Shown: positions 1-7,828 of the stretch, piece by piece
Position numbering within the stretch: the stretch's first letter is position 1
Layout of the letters: the number at the start of each line of letters is the position of its first letter
NCBI RefSeq assembly: GCF_004916895.1
Contig: NZ_SNTZ01000005.1
Coordinates: 1 to 64,000, forward strand
Reading direction: 5' to 3'
DNA from: Flagellimonas alvinocaridis
Lineage (GTDB): Bacteria; Bacteroidota; Bacteroidia; Flavobacteriales; Flavobacteriaceae
DNA length: 64,000 bases
Made by a program: the position numbers and the translations under genes
The notes under the pieces: model-generated
What the model saw: only the letters and a program-made list of their open reading frames with translations
Told to the model about the DNA's origin: nothing
Databases searched by the model: none

Positions 1-51
1 TTTAACAAAAAAAGCACTTAGACTTTTTACAGATAGATCTAATCTAAAGGT

Positions 52-140
52 GGTCCACTTTGGCCCGGCGCGGGTGGGTCACTTTCGTCCGGCCAGCTAT
101 GGTCACTTTAACCCGGCGAGGGTGGTATACTATGTCCGGC
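52..140. repeat. Four imperfect direct repeats, IS21-type terminus candidate
   Basis: Four copies of a 17-18 bp unit of the form GGTCACTTTnnnCCGGC start at 52, 77, 101 and 124, so the period is 23-25 bp. The last copy is the most diverged (GGTATACTATGTCCGGC). Multiple tandem transposase-binding repeats of this kind are typical of the ends of IS21-family elements. No istA or istB gene is visible here, so the element would have to lie to the left of the window, or this is a solo remnant. The family assignment is inference from repeat style. Between 141 and 364 I see no gene or structured element. Confidence 0.45.
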
Positions 141-362
141 GTTTCCAGTTCTGAACAAAAAGTTCATTAAATAGTTTTGAATTTAACAATCATCATTTTG
201 TTCAAATGATAATTTAATATAGTTGGAATTGTAAATAATGGAATATGTAAGGGTATTCTAAATTGTCATGGCAAAAAAATCGTTTATATTTTGCAGTTAT
301 CAGGTATAATTTATATTTGTTACGCAAAATGTTGCTGGAGAAGTCTTAATGTTATCAAGTAG

Positions 363-399
363 AAAACCCCCCAAGCAGCGGAAACAGACTCGGAGGGTT
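363..399 (-). terminator. Hairpin terminator after the 51-residue gene
   Basis: Arms 365-372 and 392-399 pair in 7 of 8 positions. On the minus strand they are followed by TTTT. The hairpin lies just downstream of the stop codon of the small minus-strand gene at 429-584, which supports a real transcript there. The T-run is short, so efficiency is uncertain. Confidence 0.4.
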
Positions 400-428
400 C
401 TAACAACCACAGACACTACTTGCTCTTC

Positions 429-584
429 TTAAGGCTTCTTTATTTTTTTAATGGCACGTTTGATAGTATCCATTACGTTTTTAAGGTGAAACCGGACTCT
501 CTTCCTTCTTTCGAATAGTAGAATGCCCAAAGAACATATACTGCAACCTGTGATTATTGCCTGAAACAATACACTCACTTCCAT
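429..584 (-). CDS. Small hypothetical membrane protein (51 aa)
   Basis: I do not recognise this protein. It begins MEVSVLFQAIITGCSICSLG, which gives one hydrophobic segment at about residues 4-24. A strongly basic tail follows (ERRKRVRFHLKN, then KRAIKKIKKP), as in a single-pass inner-membrane peptide with a cytoplasmic basic C-terminus. ATG lies at 584-582 and TAA at 431-429. No clear ribosome binding site is seen, which is common in Bacteroidota. A hairpin with a short T-run follows the stop codon on the same strand. It sits in the gene-poor accessory stretch. The call rests on composition and the following hairpin only. Confidence 0.4.
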   Translation of the reverse strand: MEVSVLFQAIITGCSICSLGILLFERRKRVRFHLKNVMDTIKRAIKKIKKP

Positions 585-774
585 AGGTATGCAATTTATG
601 ATTCAACAAAACTGGACGAACCAGTATAATTTCAAGAAAAACCTGAAATATTCGTTAGAAATCTGTGATTGTAAATCGCATAATGAAAATGAACTTTATC
701 GTTGATTCAAAGATAGATATATTGGCTATTTGGATTATAAAATGCAAGGTGTTTGATTGGATTTTTATTACGAT

Positions 775-803
775 AAAAAAAACACCCCCTAAATTTTAGG
801 GGG
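775..803 (-). terminator. Strong rho-independent terminator, minus strand
   Basis: CCCCCTAA (785-792) and TTAGGGGG (796-803) form a perfect 8-bp stem with a 3-nt loop. On the minus strand it is followed by GTG and eight T residues (the A-run 775-782). It ends the minus-strand transcript that carries the two small genes at 920-1426. Apart from this element, 585-919 holds nothing that I can support. Confidence 0.8.
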
Positions 804-919
804 AATGCAATTTTTGATATTGTATTTTGAAAATATGATGGTTTTCAAAATGTTTTGCATCCTATTTTTTCAAATATTCTCAATATTTATGGTAATGTCG
901 CAAAAGGTTTCCACGAAAT

Positions 920-1084
920 TTAAAGCAGGTATGTCCAGTCTCCCAATTTGCCATTCTTTTCTTTAGATGAGACCTTAAAATCCGTGATCAGAGTTTCGCT
1001 TTGAAGAATGACCTCATTGGGCAATTGTTCAAATTCCTCCTTCGTCAATTGAAGATTGTTTATTTGGATATGTTGTTTATACAT
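920..1084 (-). CDS. Small hypothetical protein (54 aa), coupled to the upstream gene
   Basis: The protein begins MYKQHIQINNLQLTKEEFEQ and ends in GKLGDWTYLL. It has no signal peptide or membrane segment and I do not recognise a family. Its ATG overlaps the end of the upstream minus-strand gene by 8 bases, in the string ATGTATAA, where GTA-TAA ends one gene and ATG-TAT-AAA opens the next. That arrangement suggests translational coupling. A strong terminator lies downstream at 775-803. The overlap and shared terminator support a real two-gene transcript. Function is unknown. Confidence 0.55.
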   Translation of the reverse strand: MYKQHIQINNLQLTKEEFEQLPNEVILQSETLITDFKVSSKEKNGKLGDWTYLL

Positions 1085-1426
1085 CTCGTGCCATTGTGGC
1101 CATTACATCTAATTTACCTTTGATCAATTTGATGGCTAGGGTGTAATCGTCCCTGTACATGGTAGCCCTGCTCAACCCGGTCTTTTCCCTTACGTAATTG
1201 TGTATGCATGCACTTATTATCTTATAGGTAAGGTTTCTGACTCTTTCGGCCTTATGCTTGAGTTCAGGAGACTTGGGGAAAGTGTCAACCAGAATGTCAT
1301 TGTAGATTGATTCATCCATATCATTGTCCATGTATGCTTTGCTGATTTGTGAATAGATATAGTCAATCAATTCATTTGAGGGCCATTGTTCTTCATGTAG
1401 ACATCAAAGGACTTCTTATCAATCAT
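1077..1426 (-). pseudogene. Small HTH-like gene with an apparent 1-nt frameshift
   Basis: A good ribosome binding site (GGAG) lies 5 nt before an ATG at 1426-1424, which opens MIDKKSFDVYMKNNGPQMN and then hits a stop. The downstream frame, open from just before the shift, reads through EEQWPSNELIDYIYSQISKA to the stop at 1077. Restoring one base near 1393 would give one protein of 116 residues. The C-terminal part contains GLSRATMYRD, which resembles a helix-turn-helix as in phage or element-borne small DNA-binding proteins, but that is inference. Possible readings are a sequencing error, a true pseudogene, or translation of the 3' part from TTG at 1370. The stop overlaps the start of the next gene. 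Confidence 0.5.
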
Positions 1427-1512
1427 TTACTCCAATTCTGTTACCTTTTGTAAACTTTTTTGTCAGACATTATGAGGTTATTTATTATTATTGAGGACCA
1501 GACTTTCTCAAA

Positions 1513-1683
1513 ATGACCAAAAAAATACTTTTAATCGCGGTACTTGCGTTTTGCTTTTCCTGTTCGGATGATGATAACTGTACGAAGACCCAAACACTAT
1601 ACGGTAACCAACAAATGGGTGGTGATAGGCAAATCGAAGTCCCCTGTGATTTTCCAGACCCCGAACCTTTACAACCTGTCTGA
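1513..1683 (+). CDS. Small lipoprotein (56 aa)
   Basis: The protein begins MTKKILLIAVLAFCFSCSDD. This is a basic N-terminus, a hydrophobic stretch and a lipobox-like FCFSC with the lipidated cysteine at about residue 17, followed by DDD, typical of flavobacterial lipoproteins. The mature part is only about 40 residues, with two more cysteines and a proline-rich end (DFPDPEPLQPV). It is short for the class and may be a truncated remnant, since the region looks degraded. An open frame on the opposite strand (1488-1757) was judged to be its shadow. Function is unknown. Confidence 0.5.
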   Translation: MTKKILLIAVLAFCFSCSDDDNCTKTQTLYGNQQMGGDRQIEVPCDFPDPEPLQPV

Positions 1684-1939
1684 TAATATCTTTTACCTTT
1701 GGTCACTTGTTTAATCGCTCCTTTGCGGTCTGGATCGCTGTAAATTTTTTTGCCCATTGGGGCCTTTATTATGGGTAAGTACCTATCTGTAATTTCATCA
1801 ATTACAAGTTTTATTTATGAATGGATTAGGATATTGGTTAAAGAATGATGTGAATGAAAAAGTTTACATAAATCAAGGATAATATGTACAAAATATGCTA
1901 TAATATGTATATTTAGAACCTAAACTAAACCTAGTCTAT

Positions 1940-2041
1940 ATGAAAAGTTACAAAAACCAAATCTATGGCTCATTGGGAGTATTAATTGTTACTGTATTTA
2001 TAGTGTGCTATATATTGTACAAAAATGATTTGTTGATTTAA
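1940..2041 (+). CDS. Very small membrane peptide (33 aa)
   Basis: The frame reads MKSYKNQIYGSLGVLIVTVF and continues IVCYILYKNDLLI. It is one transmembrane segment (about residues 10-27) flanked by basic residues. TATATTTA at 1909-1916 is a 7-of-8 match to the Bacteroidota -7 element and lies 24 nt upstream of the ATG. The family is unknown and the ORF is short enough to be chance. The coherent membrane topology and nearby -7-like element are the only support. Confidence 0.35.
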   Translation: MKSYKNQIYGSLGVLIVTVFIVCYILYKNDLLI

Positions 2042-2119
2042 TCAAATTGTATGTAATTGATGAAGTTGTAAAATTGTAGCGTTCTACCTCCTTATTCCAG
2101 AAATCCCTGATAGGTCTTA

Positions 2120-2157
2120 AGACACCACTCCCCGAAAATGGTTAATTTTGGGTGTCT
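2120..2157 (+). promoter_or_regulatory. Dyad operator over the fur-zntA promoter
   Basis: Two nested inverted repeats lie just before the fur-like gene. AGACACC (2120-2126) matches GGTGTCT (2151-2157) perfectly. Inside, CCGAAAAT (2132-2139) and ATTTTGGG (2145-2152) pair in 7 of 8 positions around GGTTA. The inner dyad covers TAATTTTG (2143-2150), a perfect TAnnTTTG -7 element. If this is the promoter, the transcript has almost no leader before the ATG at 2161. The position fits autorepression by the Fur/Zur-type product. No matching -33 TTG was found. Confidence 0.45.
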
Positions 2158-2160
2158 GCC

Positions 2161-2577
2161 ATGGAAAAAATAGAAAGCATATTAGAGAACAAACTAGTCC
2201 GGCCCACAGCAATGCGGATGTTGGTCTATCAATACTTTATGGGTCAAGATGCTGCCGTTTCGTTGACGCATGTGGAAAATGCTTTTGACAAGGCAGATCG
2301 TACTACTCTATATCGCACCTTGAAGGTTTTTGAAGAGAAGGGTGTAGTACATCAAATTGATGATGGCACGGGTACCAAAAAATACGCACTTTGCGAACCT
2401 GGCTGCAATTGTGAATTGGAGCAAGACCTACATCTCCACTTTCACTGTGTTCGTTGCAATGAGACCGTTTGTTTGACGGAACATAAAATACCACACATCA
2501 ATCTTCCAGAAGGCTTTGTGGCCGAAGACGCCAATGTGGTGCTGAAAGGGCTGTGCGATAAATGTAGCGGAAAATAA
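2161..2577 (+). CDS. Fur-family metal-responsive regulator (Zur-like)
   Basis: Fur proteins are dimeric metalloregulators. This 138-residue protein has the N-terminal winged helix (AFDKADRTTLYRTLKVFEEK) and the C-terminal metal-binding domain with LHLHFHCVRC, a paired CxxC structural zinc site (CVRC near 97-100, CDKC near the end) and an extra CEPGCNC loop. It is followed by a zinc/cadmium-type ATPase after 44 nt, so zinc (Zur) control is the best inference over iron or peroxide. ATG at 2161 is preferred to the in-frame GTG at 2152, because the likely -7 element ends at 2150. A dyad overlaps the promoter. Confidence 0.8.
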   Translation: MEKIESILENKLVRPTAMRMLVYQYFMGQDAAVSLTHVENAFDKADRTTLYRTLKVFEEKGVVHQIDDGTGTKKYALCEPGCNCELEQDLHLHFHCVRCNETVCLTEHKIPHINLPEGFVAEDANVVLKGLCDKCSGK

Positions 2578-2621
2578 ATGCACTTCCGTTGCATGAATGT
2601 TTTTGGGAACTTGCGGCCCAT

Positions 2622-4565
2622 ATGGCACAAAAGAAAAAAAATCAGCTGCGAAGTTTAGACCACGATCACAATCACGATCACTGTTGTTCTGGAGAGACCT
2701 CCGATTTTAGGACCTATCTGCCCGCACTCTTCAGTTTTGTAATGCTCTTATTGGGCATAACCGCGGATTATTTTGACAACGTTCCTTTTTTTAAAGGATG
2801 GACAAGGGTAGTTTGGTATATAATTGCCTATTTGCCCGTAGGATTTCCGGTAGTAAAACAAGGATGGAACAGTATCAAAAGAGGAAACTTCTTCACGGAG
2901 TTTTTCCTGATGGCCATAGCCACACTGGGGGCATTTGCCATTGGGGAATATCCAGAGGGTGTTGCGGTTATGTTGTTCTACGCCGTAGGGGAACTGTTTC
3001 AAGAAGCGGCGGTAAAACGCGCCAAAGGAAATATAAAGGCCTTGTTGGATGTGCGTCCCAATGAAGCCTTGGTGTTTCGGAATGGGAATTTTGTTGCGGT
3101 AAACCCGGAAATGGTGCAGATTGGGGAGCGCATTCAAGTGCGTGTTGGGGAAAAAGTACCTTTGGATGGCGTGTTACTATCTTCCAAGGCATCTTTGAAT
3201 AGCGCGGCCATAACCGGTGAAAGCAAACCCCAGACGCTTCAAAGGGATGAAGAGGTGTATGCTGGAAGCATTAATTTGGATGGAGTAATTGAAATTCAAG
3301 CAACCAAGGTATTCAAGGACAGCTCCATAGCCCGAATCTTGGAAATGGTGCAGCATGCCACCGCGCGAAAATCAAAAACAGAACTTTTCATTAGAAAGTT
3401 TGCCCGGATTTATACCCCTATTGTAGTTTTTCTGGCCATTGGACTTACATTTCTGCCCTACTTTTTTGTGGACGAATATGTGTTTGGGGATTGGTTGTAC
3501 AGGGCTTTGATATTTCTTGTGGTATCCTGTCCCTGTGCATTGGTTATATCCATCCCTTTGGGATATTTTGGCGGATTGGGTGCCGCTTCGCGGAACGGTA
3601 TTCTTTTTAAAGGAGCTTCTTTCTTGGATACGATGGCAAAAGTAAATACCGTGGTGATGGATAAAACTGGAACCGTGACCAAAGGAGTCTTCAAGATAAA
3701 GCAGGTGGTAAGTTATGCTTCGTTGGAGGAAAATGATTTTATGAAGTATCTGATGGCCATGGAGAGGCAATCCACCCACCCCATTGCTAAAGCTATCATG
3801 GAATATAAGCTTAAAGGTGAAGCTAATACTGCCACCGAGGTTACCGAAATTGCAGGAAAGGGTTTAAAAGGACTTGTGAATGGAAAATCCGTATGGGTTG
3901 GGAACAGGGCTTTGATGGTTTCAAACCATGTTGAAGTACCCCAAGAACTGGAAGAAATAGTAGAGTCCATGGTCTTGGTGGCTATTGAAGGTCGTTTTGC
4001 CGGATACGTTATAATTGCCGATGAGCTCAAGCAAGATGCCCGTGAAGCCATTCAACAGTTACGGAAGGCGGGTGTCCCAAAAATTGGTATGCTTTCCGGG
4101 GATAAGGATTCCATCACCCAGAAACTGGCTAAGGAACTCCAGTTAAATTGGGCCAAGGGAGGGCTGCTTCCCGAAGATAAACTCAAAGAGGTTGAGAAGC
4201 TCAAGAAAGACCCAGATACCAAGGTGGCCTTTGTGGGAGATGGCATCAATGATGCTCCCGTGCTTGCTGCAAGTGATGTGGGGATGGCCATGGGAGGCTT
4301 GGGCAGTGATGTGGCCATTGAAACTGCCGATGTGGTCATTCAAACCGATCAACCCAGTAAAATAGCCAGAGCCATAAAAATTGGGCGCTCCACACGCAAT
4401 ATTGTTTGGCAGAATATTGCATTGGCATTTGGCGTAAAGGCGTTGGTCCTTATTTTGGGCGCCGGTGGACTTGCTACCATGTGGGAAGCTGTCTTTGCTG
4501 ATGTGGGTGTGGCCTTATTGGCCATCCTAAATGCGATTAGACTGCAGAGGATGGAATGGAAATAA
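2622..4565 (+). CDS. zntA: P1B-type Zn/Cd/Pb-exporting ATPase (ZntA-like)
   Basis: This inner-membrane pump exports divalent heavy metals using ATP. In the 647-residue frame from ATG 2622 the CPC metal-site motif is at about 303-305, the phosphorylation site DKTGT at about 347, then STHP (nucleotide domain) and GDGINDAPVLA. The last helices carry a lysine (FGVKAL) and DVG (FADVG), the pattern of the Zn/Cd/Pb subgroup. No CxxC heavy-metal domain is present. The N-terminus instead carries a His-rich tail (LDHDHNHDHCC). A longer frame from TTG 2589 is possible but less likely. It is probably cotranscribed with the Fur-like gene. Confidence 0.85.
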   Translation: MAQKKKNQLRSLDHDHNHDHCCSGETSDFRTYLPALFSFVMLLLGITADYFDNVPFFKGWTRVVWYIIAYLPVGFPVVKQGWNSIKRGNFFTEFFLMAIATLGAFAIGEYPEGVAVMLFYAVGELFQEAAVKRAKGNIKALLDVRPNEALVFRNGNFVAVNPEMVQIGERIQVRVGEKVPLDGVLLSSKASLNSAAITGESKPQTLQRDEEVYAGSINLDGVIEIQATKVFKDSSIARILEMVQHATARKSKTELFIRKFARIYTPIVVFLAIGLTFLPYFFVDEYVFGDWLYRALIFLVVSCPCALVISIPLGYFGGLGAASRNGILFKGASFLDTMAKVNTVVMDKTGTVTKGVFKIKQVVSYASLEENDFMKYLMAMERQSTHPIAKAIMEYKLKGEANTATEVTEIAGKGLKGLVNGKSVWVGNRALMVSNHVEVPQELEEIVESMVLVAIEGRFAGYVIIADELKQDAREAIQQLRKAGVPKIGMLSGDKDSITQKLAKELQLNWAKGGLLPEDKLKEVEKLKKDPDTKVAFVGDGINDAPVLAASDVGMAMGGLGSDVAIETADVVIQTDQPSKIARAIKIGRSTRNIVWQNIALAFGVKALVLILGAGGLATMWEAVFADVGVALLAILNAIRLQRMEWK

Positions 4566-4774
4566 TTTGACAAATGAATAGAAAGAAGTCAAATCGGAAC
4601 CTTGGATAAACTAAAAGCCAAGAAAAAATTCTTACACTACCGTTAAACGACTGACCCTTTATAATCTATTTTTGTTTTTCATGTGGGAACGTGTCTGTTC
4701 AAACTTTAATTATTGATTAGTAGTTGGTTATGTGTTTTCGAGTGAGATAAATGGCGTGTATGCCCTATGGATAA

Positions 4775-4832
4775 TTGACTTTTATCAATTGACCATCATC
4801 AATTTTCTTACATTAGGGCGACAATAATTCCC
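4775..4832 (+). promoter_or_regulatory. Tandem Fnr-type boxes upstream of the response regulator
   Basis: Two complete Fnr-like 14-mers lie back to back: TTGACTTTTATCAA (4775-4788) and TTGACCATCATCAA (4789-4802). Twenty-three bases after the second core is TAATTCCC (4825-4832), which matches only the first part of TAnnTTTG. The activator spacing is therefore the same as at the other Fnr boxes here, but the -7 element is weak. The rest of the 4566-4930 gap is A/T-rich and holds no gene that I can support. A TATTTTTG near 4669 is an alternative -7 without a clear -33. Confidence 0.6.
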
Positions 4833-4930
4833 TTCAAAAAATGTTCTCATAGTCGTGAACTATCGTTTTTTTACGATATTTAACATAAATTACCAAAAAA
4901 CCAAACAAAACTCATATTACTACCAAAATC

Positions 4931-5326
4931 ATGTACAAGGAAATCTATTTGGTCGATGATGAAGACCTGGTGAACACCGTGAATGCAATCCATTTTAGAA
5001 AACTAGGATTGGAAGATAGGATCAAAAGTTTTACAAATCCCGAATTGGCTCTGGATGATCTTCGTTTTAGGGATAATCCCAACACGAAAACACTTATACT
5101 GCTTGACATTAATATGCCCGAAATGAGTGGCTTTGAATTCTTGGAATTTATGGCTCTCGAAAGTTTTCCGGAAACCAATGAAGTACTATTGGTCACTTCT
5201 TCCGAATCAGAGGCCGATCGCGAGGAAGCGGAGAAATACAAAGCATATGTAAAGGAATTTATTACAAAGCCATTACGCATTGAACATTTGGAAGACTATT
5301 TGCAGGGCTCATACAAAGCCAAGTAA
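4931..5326 (+). CDS. Single-domain response regulator (CheY-like)
   Basis: This is a stand-alone receiver domain of 131 residues with no output domain. The acidic pocket is VDDED (residues 8-12), the phospho-acceptor is D59 in LLDINMPEMSG, the conserved serine is in LLVTSS and the lysine is K113 in FITKPLR. A histidine kinase begins 48 nt downstream on the same strand, so the two are probably partners in a phosphorelay acting through another protein. Two tandem Fnr-type boxes upstream suggest induction under low oxygen. The downstream target is not visible. Confidence 0.85.
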   Translation: MYKEIYLVDDEDLVNTVNAIHFRKLGLEDRIKSFTNPELALDDLRFRDNPNTKTLILLDINMPEMSGFEFLEFMALESFPETNEVLLVTSSESEADREEAEKYKAYVKEFITKPLRIEHLEDYLQGSYKAK

Positions 5327-5373
5327 ATGCTTTAGAAGAATCACATAGTTCCCCTTTGTGAAAACCCGTAGCA

Positions 5374-6825
5374 TTGAAAGAAAAGCAGGTAAGAATAAAC
5401 AATGACAAGGAAGCCCTTAAAGCAAAGAATGATGCTGTATGGGCCATGGATAAAAGTTTTCTGCTAACTGCTTTCAACGCCCCGTTCAGTGAGAGGTTTA
5501 AAAAGGAGTTTCACAAAGACCCCCATATAGGAATCGATTTAAGACCCTATTACAGGAAAAGTATTTTTTTTATAACTTGTGAGCAAGGCTGTGACCGGGC
5601 ATTGGATAGATATGCTACCACATCAAGGCAGTCTGTAGGGGACAACGATGGTACGGAAGTTCTTGAATTTTTCTTCCAACCCTATATGGATGCCTCTGGA
5701 GCTGTGGTCGGATGTTGTGTTTGGCAAAAGAGCATTTCAAAGGAAGTCGAAAATGTAATCAGATTAAAGGAGGTCGAAAGAAAATATAAGGAAGCCCAGC
5801 AAATTGGCAACATGGGGCATTGGAGTTATGATGTTTTGAAGAACGAAATCACTTGGTCCGATCAGGTGTTCAAAATTTATGACCAAGTCCCAGGCGAGTT
5901 CAAGGCCAATTCAGAAGCTTTGGTGGAGCTTATTCATCGTGAAGATCGCGAGGCATTCATAGAGGATGTAAAGCGTTGCATGGAAGAAAAATTGCCCCAT
6001 GACATTACCAATAGGATTATTGTAAGAGATGGGGGAGTAAGATACCTACACCATAAAGGACGGGCATTTTACAATACCGATAATGAGCCCATAAGAATTG
6101 CGGGCATTACTCTGGATGTGACCAAGGAAGTATTGGCCAATCAACAGATTGTTCAACAAAATAACGAACTTCAAAACTTCATCAGAATCATATCCCATAA
6201 TTTAAGAGGGCCTATATCCAACCTGTTGATGCTGTCCAAGATTTATGAATTTGGCAAGGATGAAATGAACGATGATTTGCTCAGAAAAATAGAGCAAACC
6301 ACCGAAGCCCTAGATCAGACCATTAAAGACCTTAGCCTTTCACTTTCGCTTAAAAATGCAAGCAAAGAGCAGTTTAAGAAAATCAGTATGAGCCATGTCA
6401 TGAAAGATGTGGATGCTTTGTTGGCTGAGGATATAAGCAAGTCCAAAGCCGATATTAGAACAGATTTTTCGAAAGCGGACACCATATTTGGGCTCAAAGG
6501 CTATTTGGTGAATATTGTGTACAATCTTGTTCTAAATGCTATCCATTATAGCAAAGATGGAGTTGCTCCAATTATTGACATCTTTACTGAGGAAACAGAG
6601 GATGCGATAATTTTAAATGTTTCAGATAACGGTATTGGTATGGATTTGACCCCAGAGCGCGAAAGGAAAATTTTTGATATGTACGGAAGGTTAAGTGGGG
6701 CAACAGAAGGGAAGGGACTGGGATTGTATTTGGTGAAGACCCAAGTGGAGGCCATGGATGGAAAAATTGAGATAAAAAGCGAAAAAGATATAGGCAGCAC
6801 GTTTTTAGTGTCTTTTATAAAATAA
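5374..6825 (+). CDS. Soluble PAS-PAS sensor histidine kinase
   Basis: The 483-residue protein has no signal peptide or membrane segment, so it is cytoplasmic. A first PAS-like domain (about 15-125) contains DAVWAMDKSFLLTAFN and several cysteines (ITCEQGC, VVGCCVW). A second PAS/PAC domain (about 140-250) contains NMGHWSYD and IAGITLDVTKE. The phospho-acceptor is H275 in ISHNLRGP. The ATPase domain has the N-box NLVLNAIHYSKD, DNGIGMD and GKGLGLYLVK. The start is uncertain: TTG 5374 is the only start that keeps the whole first PAS, since the frame opens at 5362. It pairs with the receiver protein just upstream. The ligand is unknown; redox or oxygen is inference from context. Confidence 0.8.
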   Translation: MKEKQVRINNDKEALKAKNDAVWAMDKSFLLTAFNAPFSERFKKEFHKDPHIGIDLRPYYRKSIFFITCEQGCDRALDRYATTSRQSVGDNDGTEVLEFFFQPYMDASGAVVGCCVWQKSISKEVENVIRLKEVERKYKEAQQIGNMGHWSYDVLKNEITWSDQVFKIYDQVPGEFKANSEALVELIHREDREAFIEDVKRCMEEKLPHDITNRIIVRDGGVRYLHHKGRAFYNTDNEPIRIAGITLDVTKEVLANQQIVQQNNELQNFIRIISHNLRGPISNLLMLSKIYEFGKDEMNDDLLRKIEQTTEALDQTIKDLSLSLSLKNASKEQFKKISMSHVMKDVDALLAEDISKSKADIRTDFSKADTIFGLKGYLVNIVYNLVLNAIHYSKDGVAPIIDIFTEETEDAIILNVSDNGIGMDLTPERERKIFDMYGRLSGATEGKGLGLYLVKTQVEAMDGKIEIKSEKDIGSTFLVSFIK

Positions 6826-6843
6826 AAGATTAGCGACTTTTGC

Positions 6844-7779
6844 TTAAAAGGGTAAATTATTTACATCCACATTTCCACCTGAAACAATAACCCCTATTTT
6901 TTTGCCTTTAAACTGAAGCTTTTTAGAAAAAATTGCAGCCAAAGCGACAGCGCTTGAGGGTTCACAGACAATTTTCAACCGTTCCCAAATCATCCGCATG
7001 GCCTCAATGATCTCATCCTCTGTGACCCGGATAATTTGGCTCACATAGTTTTGGATAATGGGAAAGTTACGGTCACCCAAGTGGGTTTTTAGCCCATCCG
7101 CAATGGTATTTGTGGTGCTATTGGTTTCAATTGTGCCACTTTGCAAGGATCGGTAAGCATCGTCCACTTCTAGGGGCTCTCCACCTATTACTTGACAGGG
7201 ATTTCCAAAATAATGTGCGGCCAGGGCGGTTCCGGCAATCAATCCGCCACCGCCTACGGGAGCAACAACATAATCAAGGTTGGGATAGACTTCCAATAGC
7301 TCTTTGCAGGCAGTTCCCTGTCCCAAAATCACATTGTCATCGTTGGAAGGATGTATAAAAGTTGCACCATGTTCTTCTTCTATCATTCTTGCTTGTCTTT
7401 CCCTTGCCTCTAGGGTTGGGTCGCATTCAATGACAATACCACCATAGCCCTTCACGGCATTTTTCTTTACCTGTGGTGCATTTTTGGGCATCACAATAAA
7501 AGCTTTCACACCTAGACCTTGTGCGGCCAAAGAAAGTGCTTGGGCAAAGTTTCCTGAAGAATGTGTAACCACTCCTTTTTGTTGCAATGCTTTGGGTAGT
7601 TGCATAATGGCATTGGCAGCCCCACGCATTTTAAAGGCGCCCATCTTTTGGAAGTTCTCGCACTTAAAAAAAACGGATGCGCCCACCATTTGGTCAATAA
7701 GGTGGGAGGTAAGCACGGGGGTGTTGTGGATATAGGGTTTTATCCGTTCATGGCATTCAATAAGTTGGTGCTTATCCAT
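6844..7779 (-). CDS. Threonine dehydratase / serine racemase-family PLP enzyme
   Basis: This fold-type II PLP enzyme of 311 residues belongs to the group that deaminates threonine or serine or racemises serine. The Schiff-base lysine lies in GAFKMRGA, the phosphate loop is VGGGGL, and SSGNFAQ takes the place of the usual SSGNHAQ. It lacks the C-terminal ACT regulatory domain of biosynthetic IlvA, so a catabolic ammonia-lyase or racemase role is more likely. The start MDKHQLIE at 7779 is preferred; the frame upstream (from 7827) does not look like the family. It is convergent with the kinase gene and follows a usp gene on the same strand. Confidence 0.8.
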   Translation of the reverse strand: MDKHQLIECHERIKPYIHNTPVLTSHLIDQMVGASVFFKCENFQKMGAFKMRGAANAIMQLPKALQQKGVVTHSSGNFAQALSLAAQGLGVKAFIVMPKNAPQVKKNAVKGYGGIVIECDPTLEARERQARMIEEEHGATFIHPSNDDNVILGQGTACKELLEVYPNLDYVVAPVGGGGLIAGTALAAHYFGNPCQVIGGEPLEVDDAYRSLQSGTIETNSTTNTIADGLKTHLGDRNFPIIQNYVSQIIRVTEDEIIEAMRMIWERLKIVCEPSSAVALAAIFSKKLQFKGKKIGVIVSGGNVDVNNLPF

Positions 7780-7828
7780 TCGATTTCTTTGATGTACAAT
7801 GGCATAAAGATAGCGACCTCCAATCAAT

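Noticed and set aside
1488..1757. Open frame of 89 codons on the minus strand
   Set aside because: It overlaps the plus-strand lipoprotein gene almost completely. Its translation is low-complexity and Ser-rich after the middle and lacks a start context. The plus-strand frame has a coherent signal and lipobox.
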